DNA of 38,893 nucleotides from Chersky-806 sp036502405 (GTDB taxonomy: Bacteria; Actinomycetota; Acidimicrobiia; IMCC26256; JAENVU01). The stretch's first letter is position 1, and the number at the start of each line of letters is the position of its first letter. Location: assembly GCA_036502405.1 (NCBI GenBank), contig DASXYP010000005.1, forward strand, positions 1 to 38,893. Reading direction: 5' to 3'. A program made the position numbers and the translations under genes. The notes under the pieces are model-generated. The model searched no databases. It saw only the letters and a program-made list of their open reading frames with translations, and was not told the origin of the DNA. This document shows positions 8,385 to 16,143 of this stretch, in pieces.

Positions 8385-8678
8385 CTAGTCGGACGAGGTC
8401 CAGTCGACGTCCAGGTTCGCGATCGCGTCGGGGTGCTTCCGGAACCACTCCCGCGCGTACGGGCAGAGCGGGACCACCGTCAGGCCGTCGCGCTCGGCCC
8501 GGGCGATCGCGGCCTTGACCAGCTCGCCCGCGAGACCGTGGCCGGCGAGCTCCTCGGGGACCTCGGTGTGGATCAGCACCAGCCGCTTGGCGCGGAGCCG
8601 GTAGGTCAGCTCGCCGGTGTGCCCGTCGACGGTCACCTCGAACCGGCCCTGGGCCGGGTTGTCGACGACTTCGCTCAT
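8385..8678 (-). CDS. Small GCN5-related N-acetyltransferase-like protein
   Basis: A 97-residue single-domain protein of the short YjdJ-like acetyltransferase group. Signatures are the beta strand LVLIHTEVPEEL followed by GHGLAGELVKAAI (acetyl-CoA pyrophosphate loop, about residues 47-59) and VVPLCPYAREWFRKHPD (about 68-84). These proteins are about 90-100 residues, so it is full length. An AAGGAG ribosome site precedes the ATG by about 7 nt. The substrate is unknown. Confidence 0.85.
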   Translation of the reverse strand: MSEVVDNPAQGRFEVTVDGHTGELTYRLRAKRLVLIHTEVPEELAGHGLAGELVKAAIARAERDGLTVVPLCPYAREWFRKHPDAIANLDVDWTSSD

Positions 8679-8739
8679 GAACGGCGCTCCTTGGGGACGG
8701 ATACGGGCGCGCGGGCGACGCCGGTGAGGGACGGGAGGG

Positions 8740-9615
8740 TCACGGTACGAGCGGCGCGAGCGCGTCGGCGGCGCGGGCGAGGACGTCGAGGTGGACGTCG
8801 AGCGAGCCGAGCTCGGCGTTCATCGTGTTGACCGAGAGGTGCGTCGCGCCGGCATCACGCCACCGACCCGCCTCCTTGATCAGCCGCTCGACTCCTCCCG
8901 GCTCGGTCCAGCTGATCCGCCCCTCGACCCCGATGGACGACGGGTCGCGCCCGGCGTCGGTCGCGGCCTGCCGGACCGTCGCCCAGGCCGCGTCCAGCTT
9001 CGGGCCGGGCGGGACCTGCGGGAACCAGCCGTCGGCGAGCCGACCGACCCGTCGCAGCGCGGGATCGGCGACGGCACCGATCCACACCGGGATCGGCCGC
9101 TGCAGTGGAAGTGGGGCGATGCCCGCGCCGGTGACCGTCTCGTACGCGCCGTCGTGGGTCACGGCGCGCTCGGTCCACAGCGCGCGCATCAGCTCCACCT
9201 GCTCGTCGAGGCGGCGGCCCCGGTTCGAGAAGTCCTGGCCGAGCGCCTCGTACTCGACCGGGTTCCACCCCAGCCCGACGCCGAGCCGGAAGCGGCCGCC
9301 GGTGAGGAGGTCCACCTCGGCCGCCTGCTTGGCGACGAGCGCGGTCTGGCGCTGGGGCAGGATGATGATGCCCGTCACGAGCTCCAGCGACGTGACCGCG
9401 GCGAGGTACCCGAACATCACGAACGGCTCGTGGAACGTCGTGTCGACGTCGTAGGGACCCGGCCAGGGCGCGTGCGCCGCGGGGTCCGCACCGAGCACGT
9501 GGTCGTACGCGAGCAGGTGGGCGAAGCCGAGCTCCTCCACCCGTTCGGCGTAGGCGCGCACCGCCCCGACGTCGCCACCGAGCTCGGTCTGGGGGAACAC
9601 GACACCGATGCGCAC
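8740..9615 (-). CDS. LLM-class (luciferase-like) F420-dependent oxidoreductase
   Basis: A 291-residue TIM-barrel protein of the bacterial luciferase superfamily. It begins MRIGVVFPQTELGGD and contains GFAHLLAYDHVLG, RFRLGVGLGWNPVEYEALG (about 135-153) and PVWIGAVADPALRR, typical of the actinobacterial F420-dependent branch. Cofactor F420 is likely and FMN possible. The GTG start has a GAGGAGG ribosome site, and a TAGCGT hexamer (9651-9646, minus strand) lies upstream. It is divergent from the arylsulfatase gene, so the operator at 9682-9700 could influence both. Substrate unknown. Confidence 0.9.
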   Translation of the reverse strand: MRIGVVFPQTELGGDVGAVRAYAERVEELGFAHLLAYDHVLGADPAAHAPWPGPYDVDTTFHEPFVMFGYLAAVTSLELVTGIIILPQRQTALVAKQAAEVDLLTGGRFRLGVGLGWNPVEYEALGQDFSNRGRRLDEQVELMRALWTERAVTHDGAYETVTGAGIAPLPLQRPIPVWIGAVADPALRRVGRLADGWFPQVPPGPKLDAAWATVRQAATDAGRDPSSIGVEGRISWTEPGGVERLIKEAGRWRDAGATHLSVNTMNAELGSLDVHLDVLARAADALAPLVP

Positions 9616-9681
9616 GTCGACGGCCTCCTCGCGGGTTCTCGACGGACGCTATCCCCGCGCCGATGGTCGGCGAATCCGCTA

Positions 9682-9700
9682 TTGGCATAGTGTCTGCCAA
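9682..9700 (+). promoter_or_regulatory. TGGCA-N7-TGCCA operator over the arylsulfatase -10
   Basis: TTGGCATAGTGTCTGCCAA is a perfect 6-7-6 inverted repeat. Its spacer contains TAGTGT, a good -10 hexamer, giving a start near 9700 and a leader of about 20 nt with a GGGAG ribosome site. The same architecture occurs before the SDR at 13454. The nearest candidate binder is the TetR protein encoded directly after the arylsulfatase. Confidence 0.65.
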
Positions 9701-9721
9701 AACCCGGAACGGGAGCGGACG

Positions 9722-11995
9722 ATGCCGACCTACGACGAGTTCCACGGAACGATCGGGACCACCCACCGCGAGTCGACGCCGTGGTTCGCCGCGCCGAAGC
9801 ACCCGGGCGAGGAGGCGCCGAACGTCGTCGTCGTCCTGCTCGACGACACCGGCTTTGCGCACTTCGGCTGCTACGGCTCCGAGATCGAGACCCCGCACAT
9901 CGACCGGCTCGCCGCCAACGGGCTGCAGTACACGAACTTCCACGTGACGCCGCTGTGCTCGCCGACGCGCGCCGCGCTGCTCACGGGTCGCAACCACCAC
10001 AGCGTCGGCATGCGCGCGCTCGCCAACTTCAACACCGGCTACCCGAACATGACCGGTCACATCTCGAACCACGCGGGCACCGTCGCCGAGGTGCTGCGCG
10101 ACGAGGGCTACACGACCTTCGCCGTGGGCAAGTGGCACCTGTGCCAGATGGCCGACGCGTCGCCCGCCGGACCGTTCGACCAGTGGCCGCTCCAGCGGGG
10201 CTTCGACCGGTTCTACGGGTTCCTCGAGGGTGAGACCGACCAGTACGCGCCCGACCTCACCTACGACAACCACCGGATCGACGCGCCCGCGACCGCCGCC
10301 GACGGGTACCACCTGAGCGAGGACCTCGTGGACCGCGCGCTCGGGTTCATCCACGACGCGAAGTCGGTGCGGCCCGACCGCCCGTTCTTCTGCTACCTCG
10401 CGTTCGGCGCCACGCACGCTCCGCACCAGGCCCCACCCGAGTACCTGGCCAAGTACCGGGGTCGGTTCGACGACGGGTGGGACGTCGCCCGCGACCGGTG
10501 GTTCGCGCGCCAGCTCGAGCGCGGTCTGGTCCCGGAGGGGACGGAGCTCGCGCCGCGCAACCCCGGCGTCGAGCCGTGGGACGAGCTCTCGGACAACCAG
10601 CGCGCGCTCGCGGCGCGCCTGCAGGAGGCGTTCGCGGCGTTCCTCGACCACACGGACGTCCAGATCGGCCGCCTGGTCGAGTCGCTCCGCGAGCTCGGTC
10701 AGCTCGACGACACGCTGCTGTTCGTGCTGGCCGACAACGGCGCGAGCCAGGAGGGTGGGCCGTTCGGCGTCCTCCACGAGATGAAGTTCTTCAACGGGAT
10801 CCTCGAGACCCCGGACGAGGCGATCGCGCACGTCGACGACATCGGCGGCCCGCACAGCCACTCCAACTACCCGTGGGGCTGGGCGCAGGCGGGCAACACG
10901 CCGTTCAAGTGGTACAAGCAGAACACCCACGAGGGTGGCGTCCACGTACCGCTGATCGTGCACTGGCCGAACGGCATCGCCGAGCGCGGCGGCATCCGCC
11001 GCCAGTTCCATCACGTGAACGACATCGTGCCGTCGATCTACGACGTGGTCGGCGTCACGCCGCCGTCGGTCTACCGCGGGCTCGACCAGCTGCCGGTCAC
11101 CGGCGTGTCGATGCGCTACACGTTCGACGAACCGGCCGCGCCGAGTGAGAAGTCGGTGCAGTACTTCGAGATGGTCGGCCACCGCGGCATCTACGCCGAT
11201 GGTTGGAAGGCGGTGACCCGCCACACCGCCGGGGTGCCGTTCGACGACGACACCTGGGAGCTCTACCACGTCGCCGAGGACTTCTCGGAGTGCCACGACC
11301 TCGCCACGACGATGCCCGACAAGCTGGCGGAGATGGTGGCGGTGTGGTGGCGTGAGGCCGAGGCGAACGGCGTGCTCCCGCTCGACGACCGCCTCATCGA
11401 GCTGTTCGGCGCACGCTTTCAGGACCGCACGCCGCACGCGTCGCACCGGCGGTACACCTACTGGCCGCCGATGTCGCCGCTGCCCGCCCAGGCCGGCGCC
11501 GCGCTCGGCGGCCGCGGCTGGGACATGACCGCGACGCTCACACGCGCCCCCGAGGACGAGGGGGTCATCTACGCCAGCGGCACCGAGAACGCGGGGTTCA
11601 GCTTCTTCGTGCAGGGCGGCAAGCTCGTGTTCGACTACAACGCGTTCGGCGACCACCAGATCCTCGTCGCGGACCGCGACGTCCCCGCCGGCGACACCCG
11701 AGTCGGCGTCCAGGTGCGCCGCACCGGACCCCGCACCGGGACCGTCGCGCTGCTGATCGACGGCGTGCGGAGCGGCGAGCGCGACCTGCCGCTGCTGATG
11801 ACGGTGATCTCGAGCGTCGGCCCGAGCGTCGGCTACGACCACGGCTCCGCGGTGAGCGACCGCTACGAGAGCCCGTTCCCGTTCTCCGGGAAGCTCCACC
11901 GCGTGGACGTCGACGCGGACCCGGGGCAGAAGCACCACACCGACCCGGCCGAGGTCGCCGAAGCCGAGATGCGCGCGGAGGCGGCGCGCCAGTGA
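9722..11995 (+). CDS. Arylsulfatase (type I, formylglycine-dependent)
   Basis: A 757-residue sulfatase. The metal-binding start VVVLLDDTGFAHFGCYG (Asp41, Asp42) is followed by CSPTRAALLTGR. Cys79 lies in C-x-P-x-R and is the residue converted to formylglycine; the usual fourth-position Ser is Thr here. Later motifs are GKWHL, ADNGAS (metal ligands) and FKWYKQNTHEGG. The C-terminal third (from about residue 590) resembles the extra domain of large bacterial arylsulfatases. I see no signal peptide, so it is probably cytoplasmic. The ATG has a GGGAG site; a longer frame upstream is not coding-like. Its stop overlaps the tetR start by 4 nt. It needs a formylglycine-generating enzyme, absent here. 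Confidence 0.93.
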   Translation: MPTYDEFHGTIGTTHRESTPWFAAPKHPGEEAPNVVVVLLDDTGFAHFGCYGSEIETPHIDRLAANGLQYTNFHVTPLCSPTRAALLTGRNHHSVGMRALANFNTGYPNMTGHISNHAGTVAEVLRDEGYTTFAVGKWHLCQMADASPAGPFDQWPLQRGFDRFYGFLEGETDQYAPDLTYDNHRIDAPATAADGYHLSEDLVDRALGFIHDAKSVRPDRPFFCYLAFGATHAPHQAPPEYLAKYRGRFDDGWDVARDRWFARQLERGLVPEGTELAPRNPGVEPWDELSDNQRALAARLQEAFAAFLDHTDVQIGRLVESLRELGQLDDTLLFVLADNGASQEGGPFGVLHEMKFFNGILETPDEAIAHVDDIGGPHSHSNYPWGWAQAGNTPFKWYKQNTHEGGVHVPLIVHWPNGIAERGGIRRQFHHVNDIVPSIYDVVGVTPPSVYRGLDQLPVTGVSMRYTFDEPAAPSEKSVQYFEMVGHRGIYADGWKAVTRHTAGVPFDDDTWELYHVAEDFSECHDLATTMPDKLAEMVAVWWREAEANGVLPLDDRLIELFGARFQDRTPHASHRRYTYWPPMSPLPAQAGAALGGRGWDMTATLTRAPEDEGVIYASGTENAGFSFFVQGGKLVFDYNAFGDHQILVADRDVPAGDTRVGVQVRRTGPRTGTVALLIDGVRSGERDLPLLMTVISSVGPSVGYDHGSAVSDRYESPFPFSGKLHRVDVDADPGQKHHTDPAEVAEAEMRAEAARQ

Positions 11996-12612
11996 CGAAC
12001 CTCGCGGCCGAAGAGGCCGGGGTCGAAGAGTCTGCCGTCGACGGGCGGACGGCGCGCCGGGACCGCAACCGCGACCTCGTGCTGGACGCGGTGATCGCGC
12101 TGTTCACCGGAGGAGAGCTGGCTCCGAACGCGGCCGAGGTCGCCGAGCGGTCAGGCGTCTCGCTGCGGTCGGTGTACCGGTACTTCGAGGACCAGGACGC
12201 CCTCGTGCGCGCGGCGATCGCGCGCCACGCGGAGCTGGTCGCACCGCTGCACCAGGTGCCGGACCTCGGTGTCGGGCCCTTCGACGAGCGCGTCCACCGC
12301 TTCGTGGCGTGCCGCATCCGGTTGTACGAAGCCGCGGCACCCACCGCGCGAGCCACGCTGTTGCGGGCGCCGACCAACCGCTACCTGCGCGACGAGATGA
12401 CCCGCGCCCGCGAGGCGCTGCGGGTCCAGGCCGAGGCGATGTTCGAGCCGGAGCTCGCGGCCATGACGGCGGCCGAGCGGCGGGCCGCGGCCGCCGCGCT
12501 CGACACGGTGCTCCAGTTCGAGAGCGCCGAGCACCTTCGGGTCCGGCTCGGTCTCACCGCGGCGCAGACCGCCGACGTCCTCCGCCGCACCCTCACCGCC
12601 CTCCTCACCTGA
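11992..12612 (+). CDS. TetR/AcrR-family transcriptional regulator
   Basis: A 206-residue protein with an N-terminal TetR helix-turn-helix: RNRDLVLDAVIALFTGG leads into AAEVAERSGVSLRSVYRYFEDQDALV (about 47-72), where SVYRYF is the recognition-helix signature. The remainder is a ligand/dimer domain without a recognisable ligand class. The GTG start overlaps the arylsulfatase stop (GTGA), implying translational coupling. It is the likeliest reader of the TGGCA-N7-TGCCA repeats before the arylsulfatase and the SDR at 13454. A long stem-loop follows its stop. Confidence 0.9.
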   Translation: MTNLAAEEAGVEESAVDGRTARRDRNRDLVLDAVIALFTGGELAPNAAEVAERSGVSLRSVYRYFEDQDALVRAAIARHAELVAPLHQVPDLGVGPFDERVHRFVACRIRLYEAAAPTARATLLRAPTNRYLRDEMTRAREALRVQAEAMFEPELAAMTAAERRAAAAALDTVLQFESAEHLRVRLGLTAAQTADVLRRTLTALLT

Positions 12613-12620
12613 CCCAAACC

Positions 12621-12672
12621 CCGCTTTGGCGTCGCGTACCCCCCGCCGCGGGGGGTACGCGACGCCAAAGCG
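12621..12672. terminator. Perfect long stem-loop between convergent tetR and SDR genes
   Basis: The arms at 12622-12645 and 12649-12672 are complementary over 24 bp around a 3-nt loop (CCG), without a mismatch. The outer end reads CGCTTTGGCGTC/GACGCCAAAGCG. There is no U tract, so it may work as a GC-stem terminator, as a barrier between the convergent genes, or as a mobile palindromic repeat. A partly similar stretch occurs at 16499-16526. Confidence 0.7.
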
Positions 12673-12701
12673 TGTGGGGCTGGGTCGCGGCGGGCGGTGG
12701 A

Positions 12702-13454
12702 TCAGGCCCAGCCGCCGGCGTAGGCGACGAACTGGCCCGTGGTGAAGCGGCTCGTACCGTCGAGGAAGACCGCGCAGAACGCCGCGCACTCCTCGACGGT
12801 GCCGAGCCGGCGCAGTGGCACCGCAGCCTCGAGCTGCTCGCGCACCTTGGGGTCGGTGCCGCCGGTCGCCCGCAGGAATTCGGGGAAGTCCATGAAGTTG
12901 GTGCCGACCGCGTTCACCTGGACCCCCTTGCGCGCGACCTCGTCGGCGACGTTGCGCACCAGGTGGTTCGCGGCCGCGCGCGCGGACGAGTACAGCGGCG
13001 CGCCCGGAGTCGCGCGCGCCCCCGACGCGCTGGTGACGACGAGGACCTGGCCGTCGCCCTGCTCCACCATGGGCGGCACCACCGCCTTGAGGAAGTGGTA
13101 CGGCGACTCGAGGCAGCCCGCGACGACCGCCCGCAGGTCGTCGATCGTCGACTGCAGGAACCGCCCGGTCACCACCCGGCCCGAGAACGCACACGCGGCG
13201 TCGATGCGCCCGAACCGCGCCAACCCGGCGGTGACGAGGCGCGCCGAAGCTTCGGGGTCGCGCAGGTCCTTCACGCCGGTGACGACCTCGACGGTCGCGC
13301 CCGACGCCTCGAGCTCGTCGACCAGCCCGTCCTCCGGGTCGCCGACGACCAGGTCGTGGCCCCGGGCCGCGAGGATCCGGGCCAGCGGGGGGCCGATGTA
13401 GAAGTCGGTGTTGGCGACGAGCGCGACGCGCCGCATTCCGGGGTCAGCAGTCAT
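12702..13454 (-). CDS. SDR-fold protein with halohydrin-dehalogenase-like catalytic triad
   Basis: A 250-residue SDR-fold protein that departs from the reductase pattern twice. The Gly-rich cofactor motif is replaced by ANTDFYIGPP (14-23). The catalytic Lys is Arg: Ser142, Tyr155 and Arg159 form S-x12-Y-x3-R (YSSAR). Halohydrin dehalogenases such as HheC are recalled to have exactly Ser-Tyr-Arg, an aromatic residue in place of the Gly-rich loop and no NAD(P). The C-terminal PLRRLGTVEE and TGQFVAYAGGW are also close in style. The FSGR replacing NNAG agrees with lost cofactor binding. A role in C-halogen or epoxide chemistry is therefore inferred. The start codon directly follows an inverted repeat. 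Confidence 0.8.
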   Translation of the reverse strand: MTADPGMRRVALVANTDFYIGPPLARILAARGHDLVVGDPEDGLVDELEASGATVEVVTGVKDLRDPEASARLVTAGLARFGRIDAACAFSGRVVTGRFLQSTIDDLRAVVAGCLESPYHFLKAVVPPMVEQGDGQVLVVTSASGARATPGAPLYSSARAAANHLVRNVADEVARKGVQVNAVGTNFMDFPEFLRATGGTDPKVREQLEAAVPLRRLGTVEECAAFCAVFLDGTSRFTTGQFVAYAGGWA

Positions 13455-13473
13455 GTGGCAAACCTACTGCCAC
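13455..13473 (-). promoter_or_regulatory. TGGCA-N7-TGCCA operator and leaderless promoter of the SDR
   Basis: On the minus strand the sequence is GTGGCAGTAGGTTTGCCAC, a perfect 6-7-6 inverted repeat that ends at the base before the ATG. Its spacer holds TAGGTT, whose last base is 6 nt from the ATG, so the transcript is probably leaderless and the operator covers both -10 and start. It matches the layout at 9682-9700. Confidence 0.65.
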
Positions 13474-13514
13474 AATCGACGTCGGGCGAGCGGTCCCGAT
13501 CGCGCGGCGTGCGC

Positions 13515-14669
13515 CTACGCGTCGGCCAGGCGGGCGTGGACCCAGGTCATGATCGTGGTCAGGTAGTCCGGCGAGCTCGACGGATCGGTGTTCGTGAGCC
13601 CGCCCTTGTTGGTGACCACGTGGGTCGAGCAGTCCTGCACCGGGTCCGCGTCGACGCACAGGGGCAGGTTCATCGAGCGGCTCGTCGGACCCTGGGCCGC
13701 GATCGCCCGGCGCAGGGGCTCGTGGACGCAGTCCGTCATCCCGAGGGTGGCGGTCGTGCCGTCGTGCAGCGGGCAGGCGACCGGCGGCGAGCCGCAGGTG
13801 TTCTGGTCGCCGTGGTTCCAGATGTTCAGGAGCGGCACGGTGAGCCGGCCGCTCGCGACCAGCTTGTCGACCTCGTTGTTCACGTTCGCGATGTCCGGGT
13901 GCACACGGGCGGCGACCCCGGCCTCGCGGGCCGGGTCGTTCTTGTCCGTGCAGATGCCCGCCGCGAACCCCGCCTGCATCGCTTCGACGTTCACGACGCT
14001 CGCGTCGGCGACCACCCCGGCGGGCGGGATCCCCTGGAGCTGCATCGCCCACGCGACGTAGTACGCACCCGCGGAGCCCGCGCTCCCACCGTGGAGGAAC
14101 GTCTTCGTCGTCGGGTAGAGGGCCTGCGCGTACTGGATCGCGGCCTTGGTCGCGATGAGCCCGTCAGTGGGGCGGGGCTTGCCGTCGGGCGTCGTGTTCG
14201 GATTGTGCGGGTCGGGCGTGTTCAACCCGCCGTAGACCTCGTGGCTGCAGTAGGAGACCGCGAGCGTGCGGAAGCCGGCGGCGTCATCTCGCACACGGGC
14301 GAGGAGGCCGCTGTTGTCGAGGCTCGTGTTCAGCCCGGCAGGGCCCTCCTCGACCTTCTGGTTCGCGTTCGGGATCGGGTTGCCGTTCTCGTCGAAGTAG
14401 CCGGCGCCGCCGCCGTGCATGAACGCCCACAGCGGGCGAGCCGCGGTCTGCGAAGACCCGATCTTCGTGCCGATGACGAAGGTCTGGTACCCGCTCACGC
14501 TGCACGGGTACGCCATGTTCCGGTAGTAGTCGTACTTCCAGCCGTCGAGCGTCTTCGAGCTGACCAGCTGGATGGAGCTGGTGTCGCCCTGGGTCGACAA
14601 CGGCGGTACGCACGCCGCGGTGATCAATGCGACCACCGCAACCGCGGCCAGTGCTCCGAACCGACGCAT
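13515..14669 (-). CDS. Secreted lipoprotein esterase (alpha/beta-hydrolase-like)
   Basis: A 384-residue protein with a lipoprotein signal: MRRFGALAAVAVVALITAAC, where Cys20 is the lipidation site (ITAAC lipobox). A longer frame exists upstream, but this ATG has a GGAGGGAG ribosome site and gives a proper signal peptide. The mature part has HGGGAG (85-90), an oxyanion-hole motif, and GGSAGSAG (194-201) with nucleophile candidate Ser196. The many cysteines suggest disulfides. The organisation is reminiscent of pectinacetylesterase/Notum-type hydrolases. It should be anchored outside the cytoplasmic membrane and cleave an ester. It lies upstream of the SDR gene on the same strand, 60 bp away. 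Confidence 0.75.
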   Translation of the reverse strand: MRRFGALAAVAVVALITAACVPPLSTQGDTSSIQLVSSKTLDGWKYDYYRNMAYPCSVSGYQTFVIGTKIGSSQTAARPLWAFMHGGGAGYFDENGNPIPNANQKVEEGPAGLNTSLDNSGLLARVRDDAAGFRTLAVSYCSHEVYGGLNTPDPHNPNTTPDGKPRPTDGLIATKAAIQYAQALYPTTKTFLHGGSAGSAGAYYVAWAMQLQGIPPAGVVADASVVNVEAMQAGFAAGICTDKNDPAREAGVAARVHPDIANVNNEVDKLVASGRLTVPLLNIWNHGDQNTCGSPPVACPLHDGTTATLGMTDCVHEPLRRAIAAQGPTSRSMNLPLCVDADPVQDCSTHVVTNKGGLTNTDPSSSPDYLTTIMTWVHARLADA

Positions 14670-14763
14670 CCCCCACTCCCTCCGTTCGACGAAGACGTAC
14701 GAGAACACTCGCGCACGAGCACCATGTGAGGTGATTGTGAGCGGCTCGTGAGGCCACGGTCGC

Positions 14764-14769
14764 TACTCT
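14764..14769 (+). promoter_or_regulatory. Possible -10 (TACTCT) of the serine hydrolase gene
   Basis: TACTCT lies about 70 nt before the GTG at 14838, leaving a leader of about 60 nt that ends in a GGAGGA ribosome site. Its position argues against the longer in-frame start at 14748. No -35 is evident. Confidence 0.3.
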
Positions 14770-14837
14770 CCGTACCGCGGGCGGCCGCCGGCTGGCCGCG
14801 GTCCGGCGCTCGGCCGGCGGAGATCTTCGGAGGAGCG

Positions 14838-15848
14838 GTGGCGGAGCTGGGCGACGCGATCGACCGTCTCGCCGCCGAGACCGGCTTCGCCGGCGTGGTG
14901 CGCGTCGACCGCGGTGCGAGCACCGAGCTCGTGGCGGCCTACGGGCTGGCGGACCGCAGCTGTGGGAAGCCCAACACCCCCGACACGCAGCTCGCCGTCG
15001 CGAGCGGGACCAAGGGCCTGACCGCGCTGGCGGTCGTGGCGTTGATCGAGGACGGCCGGCTCGAGCTCGGGACGACCGCCCGATCGGTGCTGGGCGCCGA
15101 TCTTCCGCTGATCGACGACCGGGTCACGGTCGAGCACCTGCTGGCCCACCGCTCGGGCATCGGCGACTACGTCGACGAGGACGACGAGGCGGAGATCACC
15201 GAATACGTCCTGCCGGTCCCGGTCCACCGGCTCGCCACGACGGAGGCGTTCCTCGAGGTGCTCGACGGGTACCCGCAGAAGTTCGCGCCCGGCGAGGACT
15301 TCTCGTACTGCAACGGCGGCTACGTCGTCCTCGCCCTGATCGCCGAGCGGGTGAGCGGGGTCGCGTTCCACGACCTCGTCGAGCAGCGCGTGTGCGCGCC
15401 CGCCGGCATGACCGACACGGCGTTCCTCCGCTCCGACGAGCTCCCCGGACGCGCCGCGGTCGGCTACCTCACCGGGCAGGAGTCGCCGCGCACGAACGTC
15501 CTGCATCTGCCCGTCCGGGGCAGCGGTGACGGCGGCATCTACTCGACCGTCGCCGACTTCCAGGCGTTCTGGCCCGCGTTCCTCGACGGTCGGATCGTCA
15601 GCGCGGCGCACGTAGCCGAGATGACCCGTCCCCGCAGCGACGTCCCGGCGGACTCGAGGCGCTACGGCCTCGGGTTCTGGCTCCACGCGACGCGCGACGC
15701 CGTGATGCTGGTGGGCTTCGACGCCGGCGTGTCGTTCGCGACCGTGCACGATCCGGCGTCGAAGATCACGCACACCGTCATCGCGAACTCGTCCTACGGG
15801 GCCTGGCCCATCACCCGCCGGCTCGACGAGCTGCTCGACCTGCAGTGA
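14838..15848 (+). CDS. Serine hydrolase, beta-lactamase/penicillin-binding class C family
   Basis: A 336-residue protein of the beta-lactamase-related serine hydrolases. SGTK (56-59) is the S-x-x-K motif with nucleophile Ser56, YCN (157-159) the Y-x-N motif, and LLAHRSGI (101-108) the conserved LLxHxSG segment. No signal peptide is seen from this start, so it is probably cytoplasmic, as for many esterase or D-aminopeptidase-like members. The GTG was chosen because GGAGGA lies 4-8 nt upstream; an in-frame GTG at 14748 would add 30 Arg/Pro-rich residues with no ribosome site. Substrate unknown. Confidence 0.85.
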   Translation: MAELGDAIDRLAAETGFAGVVRVDRGASTELVAAYGLADRSCGKPNTPDTQLAVASGTKGLTALAVVALIEDGRLELGTTARSVLGADLPLIDDRVTVEHLLAHRSGIGDYVDEDDEAEITEYVLPVPVHRLATTEAFLEVLDGYPQKFAPGEDFSYCNGGYVVLALIAERVSGVAFHDLVEQRVCAPAGMTDTAFLRSDELPGRAAVGYLTGQESPRTNVLHLPVRGSGDGGIYSTVADFQAFWPAFLDGRIVSAAHVAEMTRPRSDVPADSRRYGLGFWLHATRDAVMLVGFDAGVSFATVHDPASKITHTVIANSSYGAWPITRRLDELLDLQ

Positions 15849-15866
15849 CCCGATCCGCGCGGTCAC
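15845..15866. terminator. GTGACC-N10-GGTCAC hairpin at the serine hydrolase stop
   Basis: A 6-bp inverted repeat whose left arm contains the TGA stop. It lies between the hydrolase and the convergent DUF1254 remnant. Confidence 0.35.
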
Positions 15867-15869
15867 GAG

Positions 15870-16047
15870 TCACGCCCGCTTCACCGGCGGCGGGTTCCAG
15901 GCGCCGTCGAGCACGGCCGGCCTGGGCGCGTAGAGGCGCATCGTCACGCCGATCCGGCCGGGTGAGGTCCATCGTGATCAGCGGGTACAGGTACGCGTAC
16001 GCCTCGATCCCGATCGCGTGCAGGTCGTCGGTCGGCTCGTCCGCCAT
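15870..16047 (-). pseudogene. DUF1254/DUF1214 gene reduced to its two ends
   Basis: The ATG at 16047 has an AAGGGGAG ribosome site and encodes MADEPTDDLHAIGIEAYAYL, followed by YPLITMDLTRPDR, which matches the N-terminus of DUF1254 proteins. Beyond about 15955 that frame becomes Arg/Ala-rich nonsense. The frame shifted by one instead reads VTMRLYAP, then VLDGAWNPPPVKRA and a stop at 15872-15870, which matches the C-terminal end of the same family. These proteins are normally about 350-480 residues. About 60 codons remain, so most of the gene has been lost in an internal deletion with a frameshift near 15948-15955. It is probably non-functional. Confidence 0.7.
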
Positions 16048-16143
16048 CGGCTCCCCTTCACGAAGCACGCGCCCGACGGCGCGGGTCCCGGAATCTCGAG
16101 GGCAGCCGGCGCGCGCCAAGAGCCCGCGGCGCGGCGCACGACC

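Noticed and set aside
8855..11938. A 1027-codon open frame on the minus strand across the LLM and arylsulfatase genes
   Set aside because: It is antisense to two clear genes, Arg/Val/Ala-rich with no recognisable domain, and explained by the G/C third-position bias that removes stops from opposite frames.
12309..14729. An 806-codon plus-strand frame opposite the SDR and lipoprotein genes
   Set aside because: Both minus-strand genes have motifs, ribosome sites and a lipobox. The opposite frame has none and is a shadow.
14748..14837. Earlier GTG start for the serine hydrolase
   Set aside because: It would add 30 Arg/Pro-rich residues, lacks a ribosome site, and a likely -10 (14764-14769) and GGAGGA lie downstream of it.
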